From Megascapheus bottae (lineage: Eukaryota; Chordata; Mammalia; Rodentia; Geomyidae): DNA of 64,000 bases. The translations under genes and the position numbers were made by a program. The notes under the pieces were generated by a model that made no database searches, was not told the DNA's origin, and saw only the letters and a list, made by a program, of their open reading frames with translations. The stretch covers positions 310,001 to 374,000 of the forward strand of contig JANJXV010000189.1 of assembly GCA_024803745.1 (NCBI GenBank), given 5' to 3'. This document shows, piece after piece, positions 46,075 to 56,909 of this stretch. The stretch's first letter is position 1; every line of letters starts with the position of its first letter.

Positions 46075-46285
46075 CCATTTGTTGGTTGTGGGACTTGAAC
46101 TCTGGGCCTGGGCGCTGTCCCTGAGCTGTTCACCTCAAGGCTAGTGCTCTATCACTTTGAGCTATTGTGCAACTTGTGGTTTCCTGGTGATAAGAGTCTC
46201 ACAGATTTGAACCTTGATCCTCAGATCTCAGATCTCCTGAGTAGCTAGGCTTAAAGGTGTGAGCCACTGGCACCTGGCTATGAAC
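46075..46285 (-). mobile_element. SINE-B
   Basis: 'gggacttgaactctgggcct', 'gatctcctgagtagctaggc', 'gtgagccactggcacctggc'. Confidence 0.85.
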
Positions 46286-46357
46286 ACCCAAATTTCTCTT
46301 TAACTTAAAACAATTTTCTATATTTTTATAATAAGAATGCTTTCCTTTGCTTTTCTT

Positions 46358-46438
46358 TTGTGGTGTTGGAGATTGAACCTAGAGCCTTACACATGTTAAG
46401 TGCACACTCTATCACTTAGTTACACCTTCAGTTCTGGT
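46358..46438 (-). mobile_element. ID-like monomer SINE
   Basis: 'ggagattgaacctagagcct' and 'aagtgcacactctatcactt'. Confidence 0.65.
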
Positions 46439-46628
46439 AGTTTTTAAACATTACACGCTTATGGTCAATGATAATACCATTCATAAAAATAGTAGATAAC
46501 ATTGAAATCAAGGATCTAAGACAAAGAATGAATTTTCTGGGTTCTGAGTGGCTTTCTTTTAGTGTGACTGTGGGTGCGTGGACTGGGTAGGAAATAGTAT
46601 ATAATTGATAGATGCCTTCAATTGAAAT

Positions 46629-46765
46629 TCTTTCTTTCTTTCTTTCTTTCTTTCTTTTTCTTTCTTTCTTTCTTTCTTTTTCCTTCCTTCCTTCCTTCCT
46701 TCCTTCCTTTCTTTCTTTTTTTCTTCTTTCCTTTCTTTCTTTCCTTCCTTCCTTCCTTTCTTTAT
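46629..46765. repeat. (TTTC)n/(TTCC)n microsatellite
   Basis: Alternating TTTC and TTCC blocks at the tail end of the next minus-strand SINE. Confidence 0.95.
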
Positions 46766-46767
46766 TT

Positions 46768-46990
46768 TTGTGTGCTGTCCCTGGGCTTGAACTCTGAGTC
46801 CCTTAGCTTGTTCATGCAAAACTATCTGTGTGCCACTTGAACCACAGCTTTGTTTCCAGCTTTTTGGTTAATTGGAGATAACAATCTAATGGACTTTCCC
46901 ACTTGGACTGGCTTTGAACCATGATCCTCAGATCTAAGCCTCCTGAGTAGCTAGGATTGCAGGAAAGAGTCACCAGGCACCTGGCTTACA
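46768..46990 (-). mobile_element. SINE-B
   Basis: 'gtgctgtccctgggcttgaa', 'ggttaattggagataacaat', 'cctcctgagtagctaggatt'. Confidence 0.88.
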
Positions 46991-47284
46991 TATATTTTGG
47001 TCGCTTTGAATGATGTGGCTATGTGTGGATAAGTTCAATGTATAATTGCACTTGGAGAGATTTGGATGTCATTATAATAAGGAGAAGCCAAGTACAATTC
47101 GAATGGGGATACATCCTTCTCCCATCCACATAAACTTACTTGACAGCAACAACAAGCTATGAGCCATAGATATTGGCAGCTATGAGATATGGAGGGAAAA
47201 TCAGGTGCAACCAAGGAGGCAGTTAATCTACCAGCATCCTACCTGCTCTCCTATGATTCTCAAAGAGTCTATATGTGTCTATAG

Positions 47285-47372
47285 TTTTCAGGAAAAGAGC
47301 AAACCTATTACCAGGGAAGACACTTAGGAGATGCGTTTGGTGAAGACTGGCAGCCAACACCCGTCAGGCAAG
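47285..47372 (+). CDS. SHC3: SHC3 coding exon h (probable exon 9), CH1 linker with YYQ motif; tandem donors
   Basis: An 88-nt exon, phase 0 to phase 1, encoding [16 protein letters not shown] then [13 protein letters not shown]. It holds a second double-tyrosine motif (TYYQGR) that SHC1 lacks and SHC3 has. The start at 47285, after ...gtgtctatag, is required by frame; the nearby TTTTCAG at 47285-47291 would give a frameshift if used as acceptor. The end is taken as 47372 (donor gtgaga) because Q-G then joins SLDIYS as in the family. A second, better donor (gtaaga) sits exactly 12 nt downstream at 47385 and would insert four residues in frame. Confidence 0.93.
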
Positions 47373-47390
47373 GTGAGAGGCAAGGTAAGA
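47373..47390 (+). promoter_or_regulatory. SHC3: Tandem alternative splice donors of exon h
   Basis: Two GT donors lie 12 nt apart: gtgaga at 47373 and gtaaga at 47385. Each is preceded by the same GGCAAG. Both preserve the downstream frame. The second matches the U1 consensus slightly better (A at +3 and +4). Use of the first reproduces the family sequence. Confidence 0.6.
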
Positions 47391-47394
47391 AACA

Positions 47395-49200
47395 AACACA
47401 CAATGCGTTTGTCACATGCAATGCATGCTCCAGTGGGTCATTCGTCCATTTCCTGTGTTGTAGCAGAGAAAGTTCCTGCAAACATTTGCAGGGAGTGGCA
47501 CTGCACATTCCTGACTAGACCATAGGAGTCAGATGACAGCTATCTGCCTTTCTGGGTCCACAGGCACAAATTTTACAATATCTCCTGGAGTGCTGGATTT
47601 AGCTGAGAGTGGCTAGTGTTTATGATCCTGGAGATTGACTGTCAGAAGACTTTCTATGGCCAAACTTCCTTATGGCTGACTTGCTAGGGCTGGCCAAGAA
47701 GCTGATATCCCAAGAGGACCTTTGCCAATTAGGATCTGAAGAAGCACTTCTGAAGTGGATGTTTTTACTCAAACTCCATGTTCCCAGCACAGCGAGCCCC
47801 TAGGGCTCCAGTGCAAACTTGTCCGGGTTTTTTGACTCACTGTTCCTTATATCTTCCTACCACAGGAGAAACAGAAGCACCTGCCTAGATTTGCACTTGA
47901 TAGAACAATGAGCCTCTCATAAGCCCTGTGTACTTTTAGAAGATGTGTCCGTAGCTTAGCAAATCTAATAACATGTTTATTATAGCACACCCTAAAAATA
48001 ATTTAGATGTAGCCAAATGTAATTTAGATATAACTGTATATTCTGCATATGTGAATATCTAATGTAGATATACCCAGATACAACTATAATAATTTCTATA
48101 CCATTAAGAACTATGAGCTGCTCATGTCTCTATTTTCTAGTTATTAATATATATGTGTGTGTTTATTCTTTCTATTGTCTACTTATTGATCATCTATTTA
48201 CATATGTATCATCTATCTTATGACCTACCTAGATTTTCTTACATCCATCTATATACCAATTATCTACCTATCTATCATCACTCCTTCCATCCTTTAGAGA
48301 CCCCTTTAAATTTTCACCTATTTCTCTTCTCAAGAACTATTACCATTCTCTTAATAAGTCCTGTTACAACATAGATTATAGATGAGATGGATCTGTTTAT
48401 TGCCTCATGAATATAAATTCAAGCACTTACTGGTTCAGGGTTGAGACCTATCTTTTTGTTATAGCCATTCATGCTAGGGACCAAGTGACAAATTTTTTCC
48501 CACTTCTTCTTCTAAATAAGAATTCCATTTCTAGCCTTTCCCAGATAAAAGAAAGTCCATACTGCTGACCTACTCAATAAAACTTGATGGCCTGGCTGAA
48601 ACCACCAGAACCACAGCCTCAAAAATGAGATTGAAATAGCAAATCATGATTATAATTTTGCTAGAAGTACTTTTTCACTTTATACTTTTACTTTATATCT
48701 ATTTAAAATGTACCAAAGTAACATATGCAGATATATATACATATATAACTATCTAAGATGAATGAAGATATTATTTCCTCTAGCTGTTTGCTTTCATAGA
48801 ATATTCTTAACATATTCTAGTTATCTCAGCTAGTAAAGTATAAGGAAATATAGCAGGCTTAATCAGGGCAAAGTGAACTTAGTACACATTTCCTGTCCAG
48901 GACATGAAAACTCCTAACTCACACTAAGTTTCAAACTCTCCTTTAAAAGCAAAAAATATATTTTCTGAAGAACAAATAAGAATACCCTTTATTAATTTGC
49001 AAGTAGATATTCTTCTAAATAAACCTCAAATTGAGGTGTCACCAAGACATGTGTCCCTCTGTGCTACTCAGCATCTGCTGTCCTGCTCAGCTGGAAGGTT
49101 GGGAAGGACAGACAAAAAAGACAGAGCTCTTCACCTTGTCCTTCTTGAAATGAGTTTGCAAATTACTTGTTTATGTTTTGGTGTGTGTTTGTTTGAGTGC
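47395..49200. other. Intron sequence; degenerate ATCT/TA repeats only
   Basis: 48140-48300 carries degenerate 'ctatctatca'-type repeats. Nothing else recognised. Confidence 0.4.
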
Positions 49201-49203
49201 AAG

Positions 49204-49205
<2 letters not shown>

Positions 49206-49240
<35 letters not shown>
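49206..49240. repeat. (TG)n microsatellite at a SINE tail
   Basis: About 17 TG units followed by degenerate TG/CA sequence to 49275. Confidence 0.97.
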
Positions 49241-49243
<3 letters not shown>

Positions 49244-49275
49244 CGCATGTGTGTGTGCATGCAAACATGCACACA

Positions 49276-49500
49276 CCAATACTGGGGCTTGAACTCAGGG
49301 GCCTCATACTCATGCTCTCATTTGGCTTTTTTGCTCAAGACTAAAACTCTACTTTTTGAATAATCCCTCCACTTCCAGCTTTTTGCTGGTTAATTGGAAT
49401 TAAGAGTCTCAGATTTGTCTACCTGGACTGACTTAAGCCAGGATCCTCAGTTTTCAGCCTCCTGAATAGTTAGGTTTATGGTGTAAGCCTGTTTGTTAGT
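49276..49500 (-). mobile_element. SINE-B
   Basis: 'ccaatactggggcttgaact', 'gctggttaattggaattaag', 'cagttttcagcctcctgaat'. Confidence 0.82.
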
Positions 49501-49670
49501 TTATGGTGTTAGCCTGTGTTAACTGCAAATAATGGTTTCTAAGCAAAGACAGGTGATCCAGAAACAGCATCTTAAACAGTAGAGAAAAGAGCAAAAAATA
49601 AGGTTCAAGATTTTTGAGATGAGACTTTCCAGTGAAGTGGAAAGCATGACACCTTATTCTAACCTATACA

Positions 49671-49798
49671 CAGTGGTACATACTGCTAATCCTAGTATTC
49701 AGGAGGCAAAGGTAAATTTGAGACAAGAACGTGCTATCTACGGAGTTCTAGGCTTGTTGGGGCTACCTAACAAGGTTCTGCCACACACAAAAAAAGAA
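49671..49798 (+). mobile_element. B1-like monomer
   Basis: 'gtggtacatactgctaatcc', 'attcaggaggcaaaggtaaa', A-rich end. 7SL-like without the tRNA-like tail. Confidence 0.65.
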
Positions 49799-49839
49799 CT
49801 CTTGAACTAATCTTGTCATCGGTGCCAAAGCACCAATAA

Positions 49840-51020
49840 GGTATCTAGAATAAGTCTGTAACACAGTGCAACTATTTGTGAAAACAGCATAAAGAAACTC
49901 AAAGAATCAATAAGGAGATGGAGATGAGAAAAGAGAAGTAGACTTTGTGAGCCATGATAATGAAAACAGTTTGGTACTGACACAAAAAAACATGCCCAAG
50001 GAACAATGGAACAGAATAGAAGAAACAGAAATAAGCCCACAGATCCACAGTCATCTAATATTTGATAAAGAAGCCCAAAACATGGGAAAACTGGATATCC
50101 CAATGCAGAAAAACTAAAACTGGGTCTCTATGTAGCAATTCAAAATGGATCAGTCTTTAATATAAGACCTGAGACCATAAAACCACTACAGGAAGGAGTA
50201 GGAGAAACATTAGACCTTCTTGGTACAGGCAGGAACTTTCCAGGCATTTAGCAAACCAAAGAACCAACAAATGGGAATTGCATCAAACTAAGAAGTTTCT
50301 CTATGGCAAAGAACATAGATAACAAGCTAAAAGGACAGTTTACAGGATGGAAGTTCTTTGCTAGCTATACATCAGACAATGGCCATCTTACCCAATTGAT
50401 ACATGAGCAAATAAGCTAAATAGAGACTTCTCAGAATTAAAAATGCCCAATAGACACATGAAGAAATATTGAACATCTTCAACCATAAAACAGATGCAAA
50501 TAAAACTTTGGGATTCCATCTCACCTCAGTTAAAATGGCCATCAGGAAGGCAATGATAACAGGTGCTGGCTGGTGAGGATATGTGGGAAAAGGAACCCTA
50601 CTAGACTGTTAGTGGGAATGTAAACTTGCCCAACCACTCTAAAAAAAAGTATGGAGATGTCCAGAAAGCAACCAAACATAGAACTACCCATATGATCCAG
50701 TGATAACACTCCTGGATATTTGTCTGAAAGATTACAAATCATGTTACAGCAAAGCTACTCACACAACCATGTTCACTGCAGTGTAATTCACCATAGCTCA
50801 GATGCCAAAACATCCCAGATGCCCCTCAATGGATGAAAGGATCAAGAAGATCGTGTTATACATACACAATGAAATTTTACTCATCCACTGGAATGGTATT
50901 GCATCATTTGCAAAGAAATGGATGGACCTGGAAGACATTATGTTAAGTGAAGTCAGGCTCAGAGAGAGATAAGACACCTATTTTCTCTCATACATGAAGC
51001 TTAAACTAATTTATAAGTGT
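49840..51020 (+). mobile_element. Older L1, ORF2 C-terminal part, 5' segment
   Basis: Sense-strand L1: 'cagtcatctaatatttgata', 'atgggaattgcatcaaacta', 'gatgcccctcaatggatgaa', 'atggatggacctggaagaca'. Frames are broken. It appears to resume at about 52676 after the next element. Confidence 0.8.
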
Positions 51021-51024
51021 ACAA

Positions 51025-52675
51025 ACCTATAGCCAGCTAATATTTGATAAGGGAGTCCTAAACACAGGATGGAAGAAAGCTTCTTCACGAAATATTGCTG
51101 GCAAGATTGGCCATATGCATGCACAACAAACAAACAAACAAACAAAACAGAAATTAGATCTTTGTATATTCCCCTGAACCAGAATCAATTCCAAATGGAC
51201 CAAAGACCTCAATTTAAGACTAGATACTCTGAAAATATTATAGGAAAGGGTAGCAGAAACACTAGGCTCCTTAGCACAGGTCAGAATTTCCTAAGATTTA
51301 GAATCACAACAAATCAAAGAATGACTCACAAATGGGATTGCATGAAGCTGAAGAATTTCTGCATGGCAAAGGACATAGCTAGAAAAATAGAGACCTTTAC
51401 TAGCTATGCATCAGACAAGGGCCTCCTATCTAACATATACTTAGAACTCAAAAAATTAACCCTCCCCCCAAAAAACAAATCCTCAAAGAAACAATAACCC
51501 CATTAATAAGTGGGCTAAAGGCTTAAGGAGAGACTTCTCCAAAGAAGAAATAAGAATGGCCAACAGACACATGAAGAAATAAATGCTTAATATTTCTGGC
51601 CATAAAATAAATGCAAATCAAAACAACAATGATGTTTCACCTCACTCCAGTTAGAATTGCCATTATGAAGATAACAAATAACACCAGATGCTGGTAGGGA
51701 TGTGGCCAAAGGTGACCATTCTGGAAAGCAGCATGGAGGTACCTCAAAAGATTAAACATAGAGATTCCCTACTTCCCAGCAATCCTACTCCTGGGCATTT
51801 ATCCAAATGACCACAAACAAGGCTATACTAAAGCAACCAGCAAGCCCATGTTCATTGTTTACCATAGCTAAGAAATGGAATCAACCCAAGGGCCCCTCAG
51901 TGGACCAATGGGTCAAGAAAATGTGGTATATATACACAATGAAATTCTAAGCTTCCATCAGAAAGAGTGGCATTGCCCCATTGGTTAAAAAAAATGGAAA
52001 GATTTGGAAAAACTATATTAATTAAAGTAAACCAGACTCCAAAAATCATAGACTGCATAATTTCTCTCATTTTAAATAATTAGAATGTTTCTATAAATCT
52101 GCAAGTAAACTCAGTGGTTAGTAAAAGATAAATAAGTCCACATGGATATGATTAATTAAACAGAATGCTGAACATTCACACAGTGAGAACAAAAGAAGAT
52201 ACTCTTAGGAGAAGATCAGAAGGGCTCAACAGCTATGTGCTTATGATCATAGAAATTGATGCATATCAAAATTTAACACCAAGAAATGGAAGCAAAAGGG
52301 TGTTTACTATACTGCTTGAGGTTTTTGTTTTCTTTTTTTCTTTTCCTTTGATGCATTCCCTTTTGCTACTGTTTTTGATTTTTGTACTCGTTGTTTTGTA
52401 TATAAATTTACTGATTTGGGGAGGGGGTGAGGAGTACAGAAGTGGTGGATCAAGGGGTTCCACAGTGATATTCACCAGACGCTATGTTGGAAATGAACTA
52501 TACAACTTAGGGATGTGGGTTGAAAGTCAGAAATCTGGGGGAAAAATGAGGGAGGGAGGTACACTGTTCAAAAAGGAATGTACTAAAAAAAAGAAATATG
52601 CTCATTATCTAACCCATAATTGTAAGCTCTCTGTATTTCACCCCTACAGTAAAATTTTTAAATAAATAAATGCAC
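51025..52675 (+). mobile_element. Younger 5'-truncated L1, ORF2 3' end to tail
   Basis: Starts 'ctatagccagctaatatttg' and runs uninterrupted through 'atgggattgcatgaagctga', 'cagcaatcctactcctgggc', the 3'UTR and an AAATAAATAAATG tail. Contains an internal (AAAC)n near 51126-51145. It is useful here as the least broken L1 reference in the window; the frames still carry stops. Confidence 0.85.
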
Positions 52676-53325
52676 AAGTAAACACATATGGGTTTATATG
52701 CAAGTGTACACAAATGAATTGGCTGAAGTATGATTTGCAAGCAGAGGGAATTCCTTAGAATTGAGGTGTAATTCTTTAGAAAGACTAATTCACCATTTAA
52801 CAAAATTGGCATTTGAAAGGTATTTGGGGAAGGTGGGGGGAAGGGAATGGAGAGAGGAAGAGGAGGAGGATACAATCATGACATTCAAAACATAGCCTAT
52901 GAAACTAAGGGAACTGAGGGGATCAAAGGAAAGAGGAGAGAATGATGGAAGATGCATTGGGATGCATTGTATTTTTAAACTGATTTCTGGAATAAGAACT
53001 TCTTTGGCAACTGCCTAAAGATAATACAAATACAGTTTAAAAAAGAAATAGACTTGGGGGGGAGGATACTAGTGAGTGGAGGCTGAGCTAAAAAGGAGGA
53101 TGAAGGAGGTTGAATATGGTTGAAATAGATTTTTGTAACTAGAAAATAGAACAGTGAAATCTGTTGGAATTTTTTCGGGGAAAAGGAGAAGAGGGTCACC
53201 GAGAGGGAGGATTGTGGAGGGAGAGAGATGGATGAGAACGCATTGTAATTGTGTGGAGCTGTAACACACGAAATCATTCCCTTTAGAACTAATGTAAGCT
53301 TAAAACAAAAAAATGATATCAAAAG
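52676..53325 (+). mobile_element. Older L1 3'UTR, 3' segment
   Basis: G/A-rich 3'UTR-like sequence ('gggaggattgtggagggaga', 'ggagctgtaacacacgaaat') ending in 'cttaaaacaaaaaaatg'. Read as the continuation of 49840-51020. Confidence 0.55.
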
Positions 53326-53329
53326 TATC

Positions 53330-54060
53330 AGTGCCCTAGGGGAGACACAGAAATAAGGCCACCTGTGCAGGTGAATTGAAGACAGACACACACAGGAAAG
53401 AAATCTAGATAGAAATCTTCTTGAGCAGTGCCTTGGAAGCTACCTCTGGATAACAGAACAGCCAGAAGCTCCAGGTCCATGCCCACATCCATTTTGTCCA
53501 CCCCACACACACACCCTGCCACCAAAGTCCCATGGGTCAGGATAGCTATCTCAGAGTAAGGGGCTCTATGGTTATGCACTCAGCCAAGGTTTCCTCCTTA
53601 GGCCCCAAGTCAGCCATGGAGGTTGTTTCGTGGTGATGGTGTCTGTTCATTTGGAAATGCTTTATCCTTCATAACGCATCCAGTGACACTTGACAAGAAA
53701 GCTGTTAAACTAAGGAGGTGGTTCTGCTCAGTCATTTAATCTGTTTTGGTTTTGTAAAAGAGGAGTTGGACATCTCCCATGAGGCATGCTGGTATTGACC
53801 TCAACATTAGCTGACAGGTCTGTGTTTGACATAACCAACTGTGAATCAACCCCCCTCCCCACCCCGCCCAAGCCACGACACGACCCAGCAGTGATAGGCT
53901 AAAAGAGACCTAATGTCGCCACAGGGCACATCCAGAAAGCGTATTCTTATTGGTTGGTTCAAAATCCCCTGCATGGAATGGTGGGTAGGTCAATGACAGA
54001 AACATGAATGATATGACAGCCCTCTGGCCATTCTCAAAGGAAAAAAAAAGCCTCATTTTT
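53330..54060. other. Intron sequence upstream of exon i; nothing recognised
   Basis: Mixed composition with a short A9 and T9 near 54038-54063. No repeat recognised. Confidence 0.4.
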
Positions 54061-54072
54061 TTTTAATTGCAG

Positions 54073-54216
54073 GATCCTTGGACATTTACAGCATGCCAGA
54101 AGGGAAAAGCAATGTGGCTCCCATGGGAGAAGCCCCCACCTATGTCAACACGCAGCATATCCCAGCGCAGGCCAGCAGGGCAGAAGGCAGCCCTCGGAAG
54201 GACCTCTTTGACATGA
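54073..54216 (+). CDS. SHC3: SHC3 coding exon i (probable exon 10), CH1 linker with YVNT Grb2 site
   Basis: A 144-nt exon. GA completes Gly, then [20 protein letters not shown], then [14 protein letters not shown] and [10 protein letters not shown], ending with the first base of a Lys codon (A|AA). PTYVNTQ is the main CH1 Grb2-binding tyrosine (pY-x-N; PSYVNVQ in SHC1), and DLFDM leads into the conserved KPFEDAL adaptin-binding-type motif of the next exon. The acceptor is ...ttttaattgcag; the donor is gtaggt. Between IPAQA and SPRK the linker looks about five residues shorter than the human SHC3 I recall. That region is the least conserved part of the exon. Confidence 0.95.
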   Translation, partial: DPWTFTACQKGKAMWLPWEKPPPMSTRSISQRRPAGQKAALGRTSLT

Positions 54217-54499
54217 GTAGGTTTCCATTTGTCTATAGTTTCCATCTCTTCAGAGTTTATTAAAAAACGAACAAACAGCACTGCTTCTTTTCAATTTAAG
54301 TGCAATTACTGAATTTTTCTGTTAGCAGGGTTTTGCTTAATGCCTATGATTTAGTTGCACTTTTCTGGGCTCTGATTGGGCTCATTGAAGGCTTTGAGAT
54401 TACAAACTCTCTCTTGGAGTTAAGAAACAGAACCTATTTTCCCTGTGCCTTTGCTCTTGAAAACTTGCTAATGTGTGGGGACAAATGACATACAGAAAT

Positions 54500-54900
54500 A
54501 TATGCATTCACTTATCTACTCACTTAAATATTAATTGGCCACAATGTGCTAATTACTGTATAATTTACAAAAGATGCAAACATGATATGGGCTGTATTCA
54601 CATTGGTCTATCAAGCAAGACCAACATAGAATTAAGAGATCACAATGCATCTCTCTCACACATGTATTTTCTCTCTCTCCTCTCTCTCTCTCTCATTTCT
54701 ACACTCTCTCAACTTTTCTCCTTGTTTTATTCTGATTCTCTTTCTTTCTCACTACCCATTCCAAAAATTTACTGAGCACTTATGTATCAAATACTTATCT
54801 CCATATTGAACATATGCAAACAGCAACAACATAGAAACAAAACTTGGCGAACCCTTATTCTGATAGAGCTTATGTAGATAAGTAATCATATGTTATTGGG
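54500..54900 (+). mobile_element. L2-like relic(s)
   Basis: 'actgagcacttatgtatcaa' and 'accttattctgatagagctt'-type sequence follow L2 3' end order. A TC-rich run (54665-54750) lies between two pieces. Confidence 0.4.
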
Positions 54901-55204
54901 TAGTAAGACATACTCAAGAGTGATAATCAGTAGAATAGAATGAGGAGAGTAGCAGGAACTTACCATGCTTAGAGGTACGGTGGAAAGTGGATCCTGGGCT
55001 TGGAGTCAGTCATATAGATTAGGAAGATTAAGTTATTCTTGAACCGAAATAGATTGAAATGTGAAAATTGTTCTTAAGGAATTTGGAAACTGCTTTCCAA
55101 GCACAAATAATTTTATATGTTAAATTTTTCCTTTTTAACTCCACAAGAACTTGACAATCTAAAGTGGGCCTGAAAGACTAATGTTGAATTATTGTCCACA
55201 TGTG

Positions 55205-55340
55205 TTGGGCCCTTACTATTTTATTTAATTGTATCCACCACCCTGCAGGTAGATTTTCTTATTCCTTTTGCCATTTTATAATGGAGGAGGAGGTGAAGAA
55301 TCCTAGAAGTTAAGCAGCTTCACATCAAAGGGCAGCCTTG
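55205..55340 (+). mobile_element. MIR-like relic
   Basis: 'ccaccctgcaggtagatttt', 'cattttataatggaggagga', 'gaagttaagcagcttcacat' are in MIR order. Confidence 0.55.
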
Positions 55341-55534
55341 CTGCTCCAGTACTTGCTGTTTGTAGTGAAGTATGTGACAGGACAGTGTCATGACCCCACA
55401 CTGGGCTTTCTCTTAGCCCTGTGGCTTCCCCGACACACAGAGCTTCCTCTGACCCCATACACTCTTGAGTCTCAATGCCTGGAGATACCTAATGGAACCC
55501 TCAGTCCAATCCTTCAGATTAAAATAAAAATATG

Positions 55535-55624
55535 GCCTGGCCTGTAATCCTAGCTACTCAGGAGGCTGAGATCTGAGGATAAAGGTTCAAAGCCAGACCA
55601 GGCACAAAAGGACCTGAGACTCTT
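55535..55624 (+). mobile_element. SINE-B, left part (split by an L1)
   Basis: 'gtaatcctagctactcagga' through 'gacctgagactctt'. It resumes at 56440 after an inserted L1. Confidence 0.9.
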
Positions 55625-56439
55625 TTTTTTTTAATATATATTTTTTTGTAAGTAATAGAAGGGTTACATTATATTCACCAGACAGAAGGTGCATTACTTC
55701 ACAAACATTGATATCCTTTCTCATGCCTTGGTCCCCATGTCCCTCCTCCCACCCCCCCCCATCTTGTTTTCTCCCCTTCCCTATCCTATTTCAGATAACC
55801 AAGTACGCATATAAACAATATATCAGATAACAAGGTGAAATACTATAACAATATGAGATAACCAAGGAACACCAAAAGAGATGAGACATAACATAGTACA
55901 TTAAGGACAACAATCACTCATTATATGGCTTTTGTTTCTATATCCTAGAGATCCTTTCATTTAGTGTCATACTATATGGCCTTATGTATCTAGGTTTTGT
56001 TCTATTGTAAATCTCTGCTAGGCGAGCCCAAGGTTTCTACTGATTATGACAAAAGGGGGAAATCATTGAGCCTATGCTCCTTTGAGTCTGGCTTACTTCA
56101 CTTAATATGATTTTTTTTCTAAGTCTTTCCATTTCCTTACAAATGGGGCGATGTCATTCTTTCTGACAGCAGCATAGAATTCCATTGTGTATAAATACAA
56201 CATCTTGTTGATCCACTCATCAACTGAGGGGCATCTGGGTTTGTTCCATATCTTTGCTATAGTAAATAGTGCTGCAATGAACATCATTGTGCTAGTGGGT
56301 TTAATATGTCCTTGGTGGGAGTGCAAACTCGTTCAACCACTATGGAAAGCAGTATGGCAGTTCCTCAAAAGACTAAACATAGAGCTCCCCTATGACCCAG
56401 CAATTCCACTACTTGGCATTTACCCAATCGTCCAGAAAC
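55625..56439 (-). mobile_element. Twin-primed (5'-inverted) L1 inserted into SINE-B
   Basis: 55625-56308 is L1 3'UTR and ORF2 end in antisense, starting with poly-T. 56310-56439 is the adjacent upstream ORF2 segment in sense orientation. The breakpoints are nearly contiguous in L1. Flanking TSD of 17 bases, AAGGACCTGAGACTCTT (55608-55624) and AAGGACCTAAGACTCTT (56440-56456), one mismatch. Confidence 0.92.
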
Positions 56440-56575
56440 AAGGACCTAAGACTCTTATCTCCAATTAACCTCTAGAAAATGGGAAGTGGGGCTTGGCTCA
56501 AGAGTAGGGTGGTAGCCTTGAGCTGAAGAGCTTAGGGACAGCGCCCAGGCCAAGTTCAAGCCCCATGACCCACAA
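56440..56575 (+). mobile_element. SINE-B, right part
   Basis: 'ctccaattaacctctagaaa' and 'gttcaagccccatgacccac' complete the SINE started at 55535. Confidence 0.9.
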
Positions 56576-56621
56576 AATATATAAATAAATAAAATAAAAT
56601 AGAAATAAAAATATGGAAGCC

Positions 56622-56845
56622 ACATGTTGATGATTCATGCCTATAATCCTAGCTACTCAGGCTGGGGTCTGAGGATATCAGTTTGAAGCCAGCCCCAGCA
56701 GAAAAATCCCTGCAACTCTCATCTCCAAACAACCAGCAAAAAGCTAAAGTGGAGGTATGGCTTAGTGGTAGAGTGCCAACTGTGAATGCAAGTGCTGAGC
56801 AAGAGCACGAAGCCCTGATTTCAAGCCCCAGTACTAGAACACATG
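56622..56845 (+). mobile_element. SINE-B
   Basis: 'ataatcctagctactcaggc', 'ctcatctccaaacaaccagc', tail 'caagccccagtactagaaca'. The CA tract follows its tail. Confidence 0.85.
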
Positions 56846-56848
56846 TAT

Positions 56849-56849
<1 letters not shown>

Positions 56850-56907
<58 letters not shown>
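56850..56907. repeat. (AC)n microsatellite at a SINE tail
   Basis: 29 perfect AC units. Confidence 0.97.

Positions 56908-56909
<2 letters not shown>

Noticed and set aside
51069..51497. 142-codon frame resembling an ORF2 C-terminus
   Set aside because: It is part of a 5'-truncated L1 with stops before and after, so annotated as mobile element rather than a gene.
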